Assembly (NCBI GenBank): GCA_951802195.1
Contig: OX637620.1
Location: forward strand, 310,001-374,000
Length of the DNA: 64,000 bases
DNA from: Tausonia pullulans
Lineage: Eukaryota > Basidiomycota > Tremellomycetes > Cystofilobasidiales > Mrakiaceae
Direction: 5' to 3'
Shown: positions 12,682 through 24,300 of the stretch, one piece after another
Layout: each line of letters opens with the position of its first letter
Numbering within the stretch: the stretch's first letter is position 1
Position numbers and translations under genes: made by a program
Notes under the pieces: generated by a model
What the model was told of the DNA's origin: nothing
The model's database searches: none
What the model saw: the letters and a program-made list of their open reading frames with translations, nothing else

Positions 12682-14775
12682 TTAACCACCCGCCGCTTCG
12701 CTGCAAGTCTGCCCGCTGAAACGTCCCCCTCCTCGCCTGTCATATGTCATACACTCCTCCTTCAGCTGCAACTTCTCCTCCACCCACGCAGCCGCCTCGT
12801 CCCACTCAGCTCCCGGCACGTGGAGCGCCTCCTTGCATATATGCGCCAGGTCGGAGAGCTAACCCGCAGCCCTTCCGGGGGACACAACGTTGACCTCAGG
12901 AGCGTCGACACAAGTGGAAACGAAGGCCAGCAGCTCAGGATTGAAGATGAAGAGAACATCGTCGAGAGTGGCGAGGACGAGGAGCGCGCCGAGGATCGAA
13001 ATACGAAACTTGGTGAAGCGAAGGCCTGGGAGCCGGCCGACCAGCCCGTTCGCGCCCCGAGAAGACGCCGGATGAGCCAAGCGAGGGATCGAAAGGGAGG
13101 GAGCGAGAGAGGAGAAAGGTGGCGAGGGCATAGAGAGTGATCAGGGGCAAGACGGCGTTTTTAACGGTCATGGCGGTCGGGATCAGTCACTCTGGTAAAC
13201 GAAGAGAGAAAGATATCTTTCTCACCGGGTAGTAGGGCTTCGACCTTTCCTCCAAACACCCCCGAGAAGTAGCGAGCGTGCTTCTCTAGTCGGGAGGAGC
13301 GCAAAGGCATGCTTGGGCCGAGGGGAGACTTTCGACGAGCGCCAACCGTAAGCTCTCAAACGCTGGGATCAAGAGACGGCCTTCAAACCCTCGCATGATG
13401 GACAACTCCGCGCTCTGGTCAGAGTGAGGAAAATTCTGTCAGCTCTTCAGCTTCCAAATCAACGCGCCATACTCGCTCACCCTCAGGGCCATGTTAGTGA
13501 TCATCCCATCGGGAAGCATCAAGCAGAATCCACGTCCGTCGATGGCCAGATTCGGAGCGAGGCCGTCTGCGCGAGAACACTCGGAGCATCGTCGGCAAGT
13601 TCCTATGAAGAGGGGCTCAATCTACGACGGACCATGGGCTCATCTGGCAAGTCAAAATGGGATAATACTGTCAGGTCCTCAGCATCCTCGGCATTATGAA
13701 TACTGGAGACACGCAGTTGCGGAAAGCCAACCTTGGTGGCGAGCGCAAGACAGCCCAGAGCGATGTGGATGATCGAGGTCTCTCGCATGGACATCTTCAC
13801 TGGGGAAGGTGTCGACGGCGCCACACAGGTGACCTTGGAGATGTAGAGCGCGAAGAGCTGCACGGCGAGGTGACGGGTGTTTAGGACGGGGAACGAGGGC
13901 AGTCAATTAGCCTCGGGCGGATCTATCTCATCATTTTCAGATGTTAACAGAGTTCAAGATGGACCAGGACATTCATCGAGGTGATATTGAAGCTGCATCG
14001 CCTCGGCGACGACAACATCCGGGACCGCCTGATTGAGGTCAAGAGTCAACCAAGTCGAATGCGCATGCCCTGGAACAATCGCATGCTCACCCTCAGCATC
14101 CAGCGTGACATCTCCCCGTACTGCTCCAGGGTGATGCCCATGCCTGACTGGGGCAACCTGTCCTTCCGGCAGAGGAGATCCGAAAGCCCTTCTCTCTCGC
14201 GAGCAGGACATCAAGAGAACTCGCCGCAGGTGGCACCGCCGGTAGCCGTGAGATTTCAACCGCCTTATGAGGGATTAGTCTGTTGATTTAGATGGATCTG
14301 TTTGAGTGAGGAAAGGATAGGTCGCTGGAGAAGCCAGGGGTAGAGGGAGAAGAGAGAAGGCGATGAGCGGGACCCCCTGTTTCGTCCATCTGGGTCAGAA
14401 TCTGACTCCGGTCAACATCATGCGTTAGTACTCGCCATTTCTCAGGCCCCCGGCGGATCCCAGTTGAATTGTCTTGAGAGAAGCAGGTGAGTCCAAGCTC
14501 TGCTCGTGAATAGCCGGAGTCCAGCGGACAGGTCCGGTTACAGTGTCGTGGCTCGTCGTGGCCCGATTCGATGACTCCATTCCAGCAGTCGGCGTCTCCC
14601 TTGGAGTTCTAGAGCGCATGTTCCATTTACGAAAGGTAGCAGCGTTTGACCCCGGCGCGGCGGTAGTGGTTGATGGATCTTGGCTGCTGGGTCCATCGCG
14701 AGCGGAAGGAGCAGCAGGCGCCCCTCTGGATAGCGATAGATCACGAATGAGCCGAAAGGAAGGAGGCCCAGACAT
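12682..14775 (-). CDS. Unrecognised multi-exon gene
   Basis: Only segments of coding-like sequence could be placed, so the span is approximate and the exon map incomplete. From the 5' end: an opening frame from ATG 14775 (Ser/Pro/Thr-rich), a segment with GITLEQYGEMSRWMLR joined over a clean 60-nt intron to AVPDVVVAEAMQLQYHLDE (near 14130-13990), a helical stretch reading LFALYISKVTCV ... IIHIALGCLALATKV (near 13860-13700), IHNAEDAEDLTVLSHFDLPD, then near 13360 RGFEGRLLIPAFESLRLAL, and a last part RISILGALLVLATLDDVLF followed by DLAHICKEALHVPGAEWDE ending at a stop at 12682. The alternating Leu/Ala pattern suggests an all-helical fold. A cyclin-like reading was considered but no diagnostic residue supports it. 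Function unknown. Frame-consistent GT-AG introns are the main evidence that it is a gene. Confidence 0.4.
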
Positions 14776-15261
14776 ACCTCCCTGTTTATGGAGTGTGAGA
14801 GATCTGGAGGACGTGACTAAGTATCTTTTCGGAATGCCGAGGTATGGAGGCGGATGGCGCACTTTCGTTATGAAGACCTGTCTCGACTGAGGACGTGTAT
14901 CGTAGAAGTGCGAAAAGTGGTTGAGCCGTTGAGATATATGTAGTGGGGCTTACCAAGCCTACTGGCGATGGGGGGGACTCGATGAGGGTGCGAGCTGCGA
15001 GGCAAGCGATCGTAGATCGCAATTCACAAGTTGTGTTGCCGCCCCTCTCTAAGAAGGCACACACGCGCATCTTTCGTCGATCGTCTCGTGGGAAGTTTGA
15101 CCGCGAGCGCGCCTGTCCCTCTCCGGCGAGACCCAAGGCGGCTCGTTGTCCTACTGCCCTCGACGACCAGCTGCTCTACCTCTACCTTCTCCCCGTCCCC
15201 GCTCATCCACCCGCATCGACTTCCCTCTCGCCCTGCGAGCCTTCTGGCTCGCTCTAGACCT
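14776..15261. promoter_or_regulatory. Divergent intergenic region upstream of HDAC gene
   Basis: 486 bases between the start of the unrecognised minus gene and the HDAC start at 15262. The last 100 bases are CT-rich (from about 15170), typical of a basidiomycete 5' leader. No TATA-like or repeat element stands out. Confidence 0.4.
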
Positions 15262-17131
15262 ATGCCGGATGTCGCCTCTACGTTCTCCGACTCGCCCTTC
15301 TGGGACGCGACCAAGGACATCGGCCTCGCCCAAATGGAGGACGTCCACGTCCAGGTCCGTCGTCCGTCGTCGTATCCACGCGAAAATCTCGCTCTTGGGC
15401 TGACTGTGAATCTCTCATCCATCTAGCCGCACTCCCAGCCGCGAGTCAGCTATTACTTCCCCCAGTCAGTTGGCGAATACCACTTTGGCGTGCGTCCGCC
15501 GCACTTCGCTCTCATGTTCTCATTCTCTCGTGCGCTGATGTGGCGCATCTGCCGGCTTGTCAGGAGCGGCATCCCATGAAGCCTCACCGTCTAACCCTCA
15601 CCAATTCACTGGTCCTCGGTTACGGCCTCCACAAGAAGATGGACATCTACTCGCCGCGTGAGGCAACGCGTGAGGAACTCGAGCTCTTCCACGATTCGGA
15701 CTACGTCGACTTCCTCTCGAGGTGCGTCCTCGCTCTAATGCATTTCCGATCAAATGGCTTTATGTCCCGTTTTGACGGCTTCTGTGTATGTGCCATTGCC
15801 TACCGCTCGTCGCTCGCTGCGGTCGCCAGAGTCACGCCCTCGGCACCAGCCTCTCTCCAGGCGCTCTACTCTCGCTTTAACTTTGGGGACGACTGCCCTG
15901 TCTTCACTGGGCTCTACGATTACTGCAAACAGTATGCCGGAGCCTCGCTCGTCGCCGCTCGCAAGCTCTCGCAGGCGAGCACCGACATTGCGATCAACTG
16001 GTCAGGCGGCCTACACCACGCCAAGAAGGGCGAAGCGAGCGGCTTCTGCTACGTCAATGATATCGTTCTCGGCATCCTTGAACTCCTCCGTGTCCACCCT
16101 CGGGTCCTCTACATCGACATCGACATTCATCATGGCGACGGCGTCCAGGAGGCGTTCTACCAGTCGAACCGTGTCCTTACAGTCTCGTTCCACAAGTATG
16201 CGGGCGACTTCTTCCCTGGTACGGGTGCCGTCGATGAGATCGGCAACGGCCTCGGCAAGTATTTCTCCCTCAATGTGCCCCTCCAGGACGGCATCGACGA
16301 CGAGAGCTACCTCGCGCTCTTCAAGGCCGTCATGGAGCCCACAATTACGACGTTCCGCCCGTCATCGATCGTCCTCCAGTGCGGGGCCGACTCGCTCGGC
16401 TGCGACAGGCTTGGAGCTTTCAATCTTAGCATCGCCGCTCATGGCGAGTGCGTCCGGTTTATCAAGTCGTTCGACCTGCCGATGCTTGTCGTCGGAGGTG
16501 GTGGGTACACTATCAGGTGGGTTCTACGCTCTCTTCCCCATGTCCAGCGCATCTCTCTTCTGCTGACTCGCCTCATTGTCCGCTCCGCTCACTCTCACTC
16601 CTTAGAAATGTTTCCCGTTGCTGGGCCTACGAGACTTCGGTTCTCACCGGTACCTCCGTCCCTGACGCTCTCCCCCCAACGCCCTACGACGCCTTTTTCC
16701 ATCCTGATTACAAGCTCCATCCTCCTCTCACCGGCCGGATTGACAACCTCAACACGCGAGCTTCGCTTGAGAGGATCCGGGTCTCGATCCGGGAGAAGCT
16801 CCGGTTCATGAACGGCGCTCCGTCGGTCCAGATGCAGGAGATCCCTCCGGACTTAATGGGCTGGCTTGAAGAGGAGGAGAGGAATGCGGAAGAGAAGGAG
16901 GAGGAGGCGAAGGGGAGCGCTAAAGCGGGGGATACGAGACTGCCCGACGACCATCGCGCTAGGAACGAATTCTTCGATGGCGAGAAGGACAGCGGGAGGG
17001 ACTTGGACTCATTGGGAGGGGGTGGTGGGAGTGATGACAAGCCAACGTCGTCGTCGTCTTCATCCAGGAAGGCAGGGGGTGGTGGAGGGTCGTCTGGAAG
17101 AAGCAAAGGGAAGGGCAAGGGCCGTGACTAG
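15262..17131 (+). CDS. Class I histone deacetylase, Hos2/HDAC3-like
   Basis: Five exons, 15262-15354, 15427-15489, 15564-15721, 15830-16516, 16606-17131, giving 508 aa with all phases closed. It is a zinc-dependent lysine deacetylase acting on histone tails in the nucleus. Visible hallmarks: the paired active-site His in [18 protein letters not shown], the zinc and charge-relay Asp/His in [15 protein letters not shown], the substrate loop FFPGTG, the zinc Asp in [12 protein letters not shown], and GGGGYTIRN near the active-site Tyr. After the catalytic domain, GAPSVQMQ matches the segment typical of the Hos2/HDAC3 branch rather than Rpd3. The C-terminus (about residues 425-508) is an acidic/Ser/Gly-rich tail. 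It would be expected in a Set3C/SMRT-like complex. The assignment to class I is secure and the branch is likely. Confidence 0.95.
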
Positions 17132-17326
17132 CTGGAGGAAGGGCACCACGTTTGTACAATGGCGACCGCGCGTCTTCTCGTGATCCGTTTCAATGCAGGT
17201 GAAGATGAGAAGCCGGAATTCCTATGGAGTGCGTCGCGCGAACTGCCAGAGAAGGGGGAGGATCCTCGAACACCTCACACACAATCTCTTACTGGAACAG
17301 GTAGAAAATGAACAAAAAGAAACGTT

Positions 17327-17430
17327 AGCCCCACGGGGGGGTCGAACCCCCAACCTTCAGATCACCGTTCGATGATGAGTTGAGCACCTGCTATAAGAGT
17401 CTGACGCTCTACCGATTGAGCTAGCAGGGC
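17327..17430 (-). tRNA. tRNA-Lys(CTT) with 31-nt intron
   Basis: Read on the minus strand from 17430. The acceptor stem GCCCTGC pairs with GTGGGGC (17334-17328), with discriminator U at 17327. The D arm is GCTC/GAGC. The anticodon stem TCAGA/TCTGA encloses a loop with anticodon CTT. The T arm is GGGGG-TTCGACC-CCCCC. An intron of about 31 nt (17363-17393) sits one base 3' of the anticodon, the canonical position. It is similar in sequence to the yeast tRNA-Lys. It lies downstream of the HDAC gene on the opposite strand. Confidence 0.93.
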
Positions 17431-17508
17431 GAGATTAGACAATGTGAAATTGTGTCAGGTTTTAGCAAACATGGGTATATGTCATTTTTAGAAAAAGAAA
17501 CCTCATAA

Positions 17509-17615
17509 TCAACCACCATCCCCGGTGGTTCGACCAACCCCCCTCCCACGGCGCCCATCACGCCGTCCGGCCAACCATCCCCAGTGGTTCGACCAACCCT
17601 CTTCCCACGGCGCCT
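17509..17615 (+). repeat. Two imperfect direct copies, ~61-bp period
   Basis: Two copies of a unit of about 46 bp begin near 17509 and 17570, both containing GTGGTTCGACCAACC followed by CTCCCACGGCGCC or CTTCCCACGGCGCC. They differ by a few substitutions and are separated by CATCACGCCGTCCGG. The shared GGTTCGACCAAC resembles a Pol III B box (GGTTCGANNCC), notable beside a tRNA gene, but no matching A box was found on the same strand. The role is unknown; a simple local duplication would explain it. Confidence 0.6.
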
Positions 17616-18394
17616 CGCCCGACGTTCTCGCGCTCGGTCATGTCCGCTCTCCCTCTATCTAGCTACACTCGCTATCTCTCATAGGGTTACCTCGTTCTCT
17701 ACGTATAACTCATGACTTAAATACAAAAAAATATAATTACATACAATGCAAACCCCTAGTAATCTTCTCCCCTTTTTTCCTTTCCCTCTCCGCTCTCCCT
17801 AGCAATGAACGCTCTTACCGTCTTTCCATTCTTTCGTTCCTCTTTCTGTTTTGCAGTGAAAAATATCCCCATCTGTATATCCTTCTCCCCTCCCTCACTA
17901 GACAAATATTCTTTCCTTCCTCTCTCTCGCTGTCTCTCACCGGGCCCTGATGTCCTCTATGCGAGCACGACGATATAAATACAAACTACTTAACTCCTTT
18001 CAAATAAACAAAATGTGGCTTCCTTCGCCTTCTGCACTTGTTCTGCTCGGCGGAGATAAGCAAGCGTATCAGACATTTCTAGACCTGAAGCAATGGCGAA
18101 TGACTGCGCGAAATGGCGTCGCGCCCTTCACATTCGGAATGGTTAGCTTGTCCTGCCTAGATTATTACCTCTAGAAAATATTTGAGATGAACAGCCCAGA
18201 CCATCCAGCAAGCAGACGAAGAACGATAGTTGTCGTCGCGAGAGACCCACAAGGTCAGTCGCGCTTCTCGTTTCCTTTCGAGCAACGAGTCGACGCGACG
18301 AACGCCCTCACCCGTGGAAAACCCAGCGTCGTCGCTGTTCGTCCAACAGTCGTCTACCTCCCCCCCCCCCGCCCTCCTTTCCGCATATATCGAC
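17616..18394. other. Intergenic, unusually AT-rich
   Basis: About 780 bases with no supported gene. Around 17700-18010 the sequence is distinctly richer in A and T than the rest of the window and holds CT-rich blocks. The last part is presumably the promoter and leader of the Ndc1 gene starting at 18395, directly preceded by a C run at 18359-18370. Confidence 0.5.
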
Positions 18395-21224
18395 ATGCAA
18401 GCCTCCCAGAGCTCGCTCGGGCTCACCCACCGGCCATCGTCGTCGTCCCTGCGCCAGGTCAACGCCTTCACGCCTCCACAACAGCTGGCCAAGGTCTCGC
18501 TGGCCGCGCGAGTGAACCCGTCCGGAAACGGGGCGGCAACCTCGATCAAGACTGCCAAAGTCGTCGGCACCGGCGGCACGGCCTATGAGGAAATGGCAAA
18601 GGTGCGTTTAATGGCCACACATGGCTTCAATGCGGACAGTTGGAGGGTTGTAGGACTGATGCACCTCGCTCGCGCGACGACAGCGCGTCCTGCGGCGCCG
18701 TCTCGTTCGCGTCTTTGTCCAGGTTGGGGCCGGGACTTGGGCCCTGACAAGCGTATCGCTGTTCCTTTCAGGTAAGATCTGGAAGCTCTCCACTACTCTA
18801 TGTCGCGCAGTGCCTTGCTGAGGAAAGGTCATCATCGCTCGACTAGGCGGCGTGCAACTCATCCCGACTTTCGGTAGCTCGACGACAACGCTTCTCGCCT
18901 CGGCCTTCATCTTCGCGCTCTGTGTCTTGCCGACGCTCGTTCTGCGCAAGACCCTTATCTCTCGTAAGTACTCATGTTTGGGCGAATCCCTCGCTGCTTC
19001 ACCCCTGATGGAGACACATACCCGCAGACAACCCGACGCCGACGACTTCGTTGGTGGCCCGCATCCAATCCTGCACGACATCAGCGGCCGCGAACTCGTC
19101 TGTGCTTGTATTCGTCGCCTCGGGTGCGATCCTGGCCCTCATTTGGGCTGCTTCCCTCGAGATCATCAACCCTGGAGCCCGTCTCGGCCTTTTTGCTGCG
19201 ACCAAGTGCGTTGCGAGCGTGTCTTTATTGCGCACCTGTCTTTCAAGTTGACTGACAAGTTCATTCCATTCGCTCGGTACAGGAAGCAATCCCTCCACCT
19301 CAACGAGCGCTTTCTCATTGTCTTCCTTGCCAACGCGTCCCTTGGATTCACATATGCGGCCAAAGAACTTCTCTCGTTCGGTTTCCAGCCCCAATGGCCT
19401 CATGACCTGGTGAGCAGCGACGCGACGACTAATTGGCCGACCTAGAAGAAAGAGAAGCGACGACCTGACGGCCTGCCCTTGAAACAGCTCCCTCTCCAGG
19501 GCCTCATTGCTACGCGACTCACTCGGCTCCCCTATGCTCTCTCTCTGCCTGCCATCCACGTTGTGGCTTTCACCTCGTTCTACCTTGTCGTGCGACGCTC
19601 GGTCTACCGGTTCATGCTCTCATGGTTCGGCATCCTCGTCAAGTGAGCCGCATGTCCCGAAAGCTGTCCCTCTAGCACTAGACTGACGACAGCGCTCCCA
19701 TTTTAAGGCCCTACATCGCTAACTTTGTCCGGCCCACGCACCGCTCAATGGATATCGGCCTTTTCCTTAAGGTCATCATCCTCCAGGCGACCACCGTCCT
19801 CATCTGGGAACTTGGCAAGGCGCTCCATGAAGTGTACATGTTCCAGGTGCGCGAGGCGTTCTTTACTACTCGTCTATATGGACTCCTGCTGACGGGCCTC
19901 ATAATTAACACTAGCCCATGACGATCTCCGAAAATTCGTCCGCGCCCGTCCGCTGCCTGCTCGCCGGGCTTGCCTCCCCAAACGCTTACTTCCGTGTGAG
20001 TCCGAATTTCTTAGATTTTGAAGACTATCGCTAAGAATTCTCCCTCTTTCGCTTTTTCCCAGCACTTTGCTCAGTTCGAGCTGGCCCATCTTTCCGTCTC
20101 CTCTCCGCAGAGGCGCCGCGAGATCTTCAACGACATGTCGATTCCTAACACCGCCTGGCAGGACGTCTGGCGGACCGAGATGGTCATCCTTGGTCAGAGT
20201 TACCAGACAATCCTCAACCGTGGATCGGTCCCACCTTCGGGTATTTCGACAGTGGCCCTCGCTCCGGCTTTTGCATCGTCATCCTCCGCATCAGATGTCA
20301 ATTCTTCGCCCTCAAACGTCACGCCGGCCTCGCCTCTCAGGCCCTTGACTGGCGGCGTCTTCCTCCCTCCGAAGAGGAGCCTCGCCGACTCAGTCGCCGC
20401 CTCCATCCTCCCTCCTCCGCCTGGACCGCCTTCCTCCGCCCGCTCTGCTCCGCCCTCAGACACAAGTGGGTCGCCTCTGGGCCCCTCTGTTGTGCCCGCC
20501 ATATTCACCTCTGGAGCGTCGTCCGCGCCCCCCATGCCGAGGTACGCGCCGGCTTCGGCTGCTCCGTCACAGCCTCCCGCGCGAGGCCTCGGCCTCAAGC
20601 TCGCTGAGCTGGTGGTCTCGGCATGGAAGGTTCTCCCTGTTGATGTGCGCGGACCAGTTGAGGCTCGTCTCGAGCTTCCGCGGAGGCTCTTCATCCGGGA
20701 TGCTGTTCAGGGTCGAGTCAAGATGTCGCTTCGGGACGTTGACATGGATGTGCTCGTCATCCAGAGTGAGAGATTTCTTCCCTTCTCCTTCTCCCCTTCA
20801 TCTCGCTCTGACATCATCTGTCCATCAGCCCTCTCGGCCCTCATTTCCGCCTCGCTCACCGAGGACCCTTACGGCCGAGTCCAGCGGGACATCCCTCGGA
20901 CGCTCGAGGCCCTCCTGGGTTACCTCGCCGCGCTTGAGGTTCTTGTCGAGGGTTTCCATGGGGCCGCGCTTGGGCCGGAGGAGAAAGACGAGACGAGCAA
21001 GGTCCTCAAGGGGGAGGCTGAAGTCGCTCTTGATGGTCAGTCGACGACGTGGCGTCGTTCGTATGCGGTTGTGGCGACCTGACCGTTGTCCTGTTTTTTT
21101 CTTGCTCTTTGTCAAAGCGGCGAGGGAAGGCGTGAGGCAGATCGTTGAGACCTTCCGAGAGCATCTTGGGGCCTTCAAGCTTCCGCCCAAGGTTGTCCGA
21201 CAGCTCCAGCCGTTCGTCGAATGA
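18395..21224 (+). CDS. NDC1: Nucleoporin Ndc1
   Basis: Eleven exons close in frame to 702 aa: 18395-18601, 18684-18771, 18847-18963, 19028-19205, 19283-19409, 19488-19642, 19708-19846, 19915-19995, 20063-20765, 20829-21035, 21118-21224. The N-terminal half carries six hydrophobic segments, one per exon or so: VFVQVGAGTWALTSVSLFL, LLASAFIFALCVLPTLVL, VLVFVASGAILALIWAASL, FLIVFLANASLGFTYAA, LPAIHVVAFTSFYLVV and IGLFLKVIILQATTVLIW. This fits the six-helix Ndc1 fold that anchors nuclear pore complexes (and spindle pole bodies) in the nuclear envelope. The conserved post-membrane motif is present as SPNAYFRHFAQFELAHL followed by RRREIFND. The soluble C-terminus has a disordered Pro/Ser-rich loop (about 400-500) and ends in helices (LLGYLAALEVLVEGF). 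Its stop is only 94 bp from that of the convergent E(z) gene, so the 3' UTRs probably overlap. Confidence 0.9.
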
Positions 21225-21318
21225 TGAAGGAGTATTTATGCATGAAATTAGCACAGCAAGTCAAGTCCTTTTTGCTCGTCCCGCTCGCTCGCTAGCCCCA
21301 CCTATCTACCTACCCCTC

Positions 21319-24300
21319 CTACCGCCCCACTCCTCCCGACCTTGTTCGCCCAGCTGCCGGTCGCTTGCCTGGGTGGAAAGTGTCACCGTAGCTCAAGAGA
21401 AGCTGGGGGATGTCCATCGTCGTTGTCGTCAGCGCCACGGCGCACACGAGCGTGCAAGTGGACGACCTCTCCTCACCTCTTCGCCGCCACGGATGTCTCG
21501 TTCTAGTGATGACCGGGGAGTCAGAGTTGGTCAGCCGGCGAGCAATGGTTGGATTCCTGCACAACACGCACTCGCAAACATCGCGATCCGGTGGGTGCCA
21601 TTGACGAGATAGACTGAGACGAAGGGCGATAAACGTCAGCAGAAAACCAAGCGTAACATCATTCGACGATGAGCGGTCTCACTTTCGGGAATGCAATTAC
21701 TCGTCTGGCCTAACGCCAGGTCCGGCTCGTTGATGAAGCGAGAGTCGTTGCCCATGAGACTGGCGTCGATGAGACGCTCTGCATTGAGATCGAACTGATA
21801 GTTGCGAGGCATCTCGGCCTGGTACATTCTAAAGGGTAGCGAGAAGATGGACGGCCGCAGCCAGCCGGTCCGTCAGGTCAAAGCGTACACCAGGATTGAG
21901 GGGAGGGAGGAAGGAACGGACCCTCGCCTGTGCGACTCCTTCGCGTTGATTTCCTCGCCTATGTACTCTAAGGACCGCCAAAGAGTAAGAGAGCAGAGAG
22001 AAGAAGATCCAGTCCTGGTCCATTCAAGCAGAGGCCAAAGAAACCGACTGACCCATCAGGAACTCGCCCTTCTTCACCAGCTCGCCCCGCGCGAGGAAGA
22101 GACCCCAGCCATGCTCAGCTGGCCGGACCTCACAGCGTTTGTTGTGACGAAGCTGAAGATGCATATTCGAGCACTTGCCCACTCCATCTTCTAAAGGAAT
22201 GGAGGAAGAAAATCAGTCCAGGCCGGTCGATCTCTTGTTCAACGAACGACGAGGGCGACGTACTCCTGCGAAGAAGAGCATGAAGTCGCATGTCTTTCGG
22301 TTAGTCACATACATATTGAACGCGGCCAAGGAGTCATGGAGGAATAGAATTACCCCCAACAGTTTCCGCACAACTCCGGGATGCACTCTCGGCCTCTCTT
22401 CCGGCATGGGCAAGAGGCGGACTCGGGGCTGCAGCTCCGCCGGCCGGTGCATGAACCTTTACACCCTTTGAAGCGGTGCCCACCTGAGTGACGACCGCGA
22501 GTTTCAGAAGGGACGAACGATCAAGAGAGGAAAGAAGGTAGAGAGGGAGACAGAGAGAAAAGACTGAACGGCCGACACTCACATGATTCGGAACAGTGGC
22601 AACTCGGCTCGCAATACATGCGGTTGTCGACACACTGACAACCTGATCAGTCCGGCAAAAGAGTATCGGGCATAAGTGACGCCGGCGCGTGAACGGGGAA
22701 AAAGGGCGAGGGATTTGAGCTCACCTGGTAGGCAGAGGCCTTCATGATGACATGGCTGCGTTCTGTGCTTCAAAGCGAACATCAGAAGCGTGCCTCCCAT
22801 CAGAGAATGCGTCCCTCGTAGCGGGTCACGGACGGGATCATATGCTTGTGAAAGGCCTCTGGATGCCAGCTTAGCCTCAGCAATACTCATATTCTGGAAA
22901 GATGGAAGCACCTGATTAGACTCACCAAATCTCGACTTGCCCTTCGATGCGACGGGGTCAGGGGCCCCTATCTTCGGCATCTTACTTCCCTCTTGCGCCG
23001 CCGCTTGAGCCTGAGCGAGGATCTGGCATCGTTGAAAGTAGAACTGTGAAAGGAGCAACCACAAATGTCAAGAAGGATTTGCCTTCGCCCTCACTCCCCT
23101 CCGTTTACTTACCTCCTTGCAAGAGTAAAGAGGCTCTCCCGAATCAGAGAGGGCCATGTTGACCATGTTGCAAGGAATTATGTTCGGGATCGCGCTGATA
23201 GTCGCCTGCACGAGATCAACAAGATCTTTCGGCCAATCAGGGATGGCCGCGAGGATTCCCTTCAAGTTCTCTTCGTTGCAGGCCACCTAAGGGAGAAAGA
23301 GAAGGAAGTAGTGAGACGAGTACAGTACACTCATCACAAGTAAGACTCGCCATGTTCTCCTCTTCGTCTAGAAAACAAGATGCGGAACATGGCCGTCGTT
23401 CGAATTTGGATTTCCGCTTCTTGAACAGCTCCCTGTGTTCAATGGGCAGTCCTGCGTACTTCGGTCGAATGTGCTCGTCTACCTCGAGAAAAGAGGCTGA
23501 AAGATAGAACAACGCAAAATATTTAGCCAGATGCAAATGCAGATGCAGATGCTTTGTACGCGGGGCAGCGAGAACGAGCTATTCCTCACCATGGATTCGG
23601 CAGTTGTACACCCCGCAGAGACTGCACCAGCTCCCCTCCGAGTCCAGTAGGATTGCCAGGATACTTGTGGGGTCTCTTCGCGAGAGGAGTTCGGCGAGAG
23701 AGGGTCCTGAGAAGCGACTCGAAGAGGGATTCGGGGTCGGGAAGGGGAGGAGGACCTGGAACGAGTCCAAATGGGTGATCTCTCCAACTGGCAAAGGAAG
23801 AACCTGGAGCCCTTTGGTCGTGAAAGAGAGCTTCGGCTGGAGAAGGAGCAGCCGCCGGAGCGTTTCGCGCGAGATGGTGTCGACTGAGAAAGATGGGCGA
23901 GTCGGCCAGGTCGATTGAGATCGCGCGTATCATCCCTCGGATAAGAGCGGCGGCGACTGACCTTCTGGGCAGCAGCTCAAGGGAGGGACAAGCTCGTCTT
24001 TGTCGAAAGTGTTGGCATATGCCTTCACTTGAAAATTCCGAGACTTGCCATCGCGAGCTGAGCCGTCGAACATGGGCAGATGAGTGAGCATCTATGGCAC
24101 GAGAGCGCATAGGTGAACTCAGTGAATATGGGTGACCCTCTGAGAGACCACGTGAAGCTGGAGACGGACTAGCCTTTCGTCTGAGGTTCCCTACCGAAGC
24201 CTCGATCCTCGCGAAGTAGATATAGGCCGGCACCCGCTGCACCGCCATGTTCGCCGGCCAGAAGTGGTTGGGGACCTTTCGATCTTCTGACTTTGTCATG

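Noticed and set aside
12652-13140. 162-codon plus-strand frame
   Set aside because: Begins at a GTG, is antisense to better minus-strand segments and has an Arg/Glu-rich composition typical of shadow frames.
13603-13863. Possible cyclin box in the hypothetical gene
   Set aside because: The LFALYISK ... IALGCLALATK pattern is suggestive, but no conserved Arg/Lys-Glu cyclin pair or flanking helices could be placed, so no function is claimed.
22894-22926. Apparent 32-nt intron (GTGAGT ... TTTCCAG) in the E(z) gene
   Set aside because: Splicing it would lead at once to a stop, while reading through keeps the frame into the CXC domain, so it is treated as coding.
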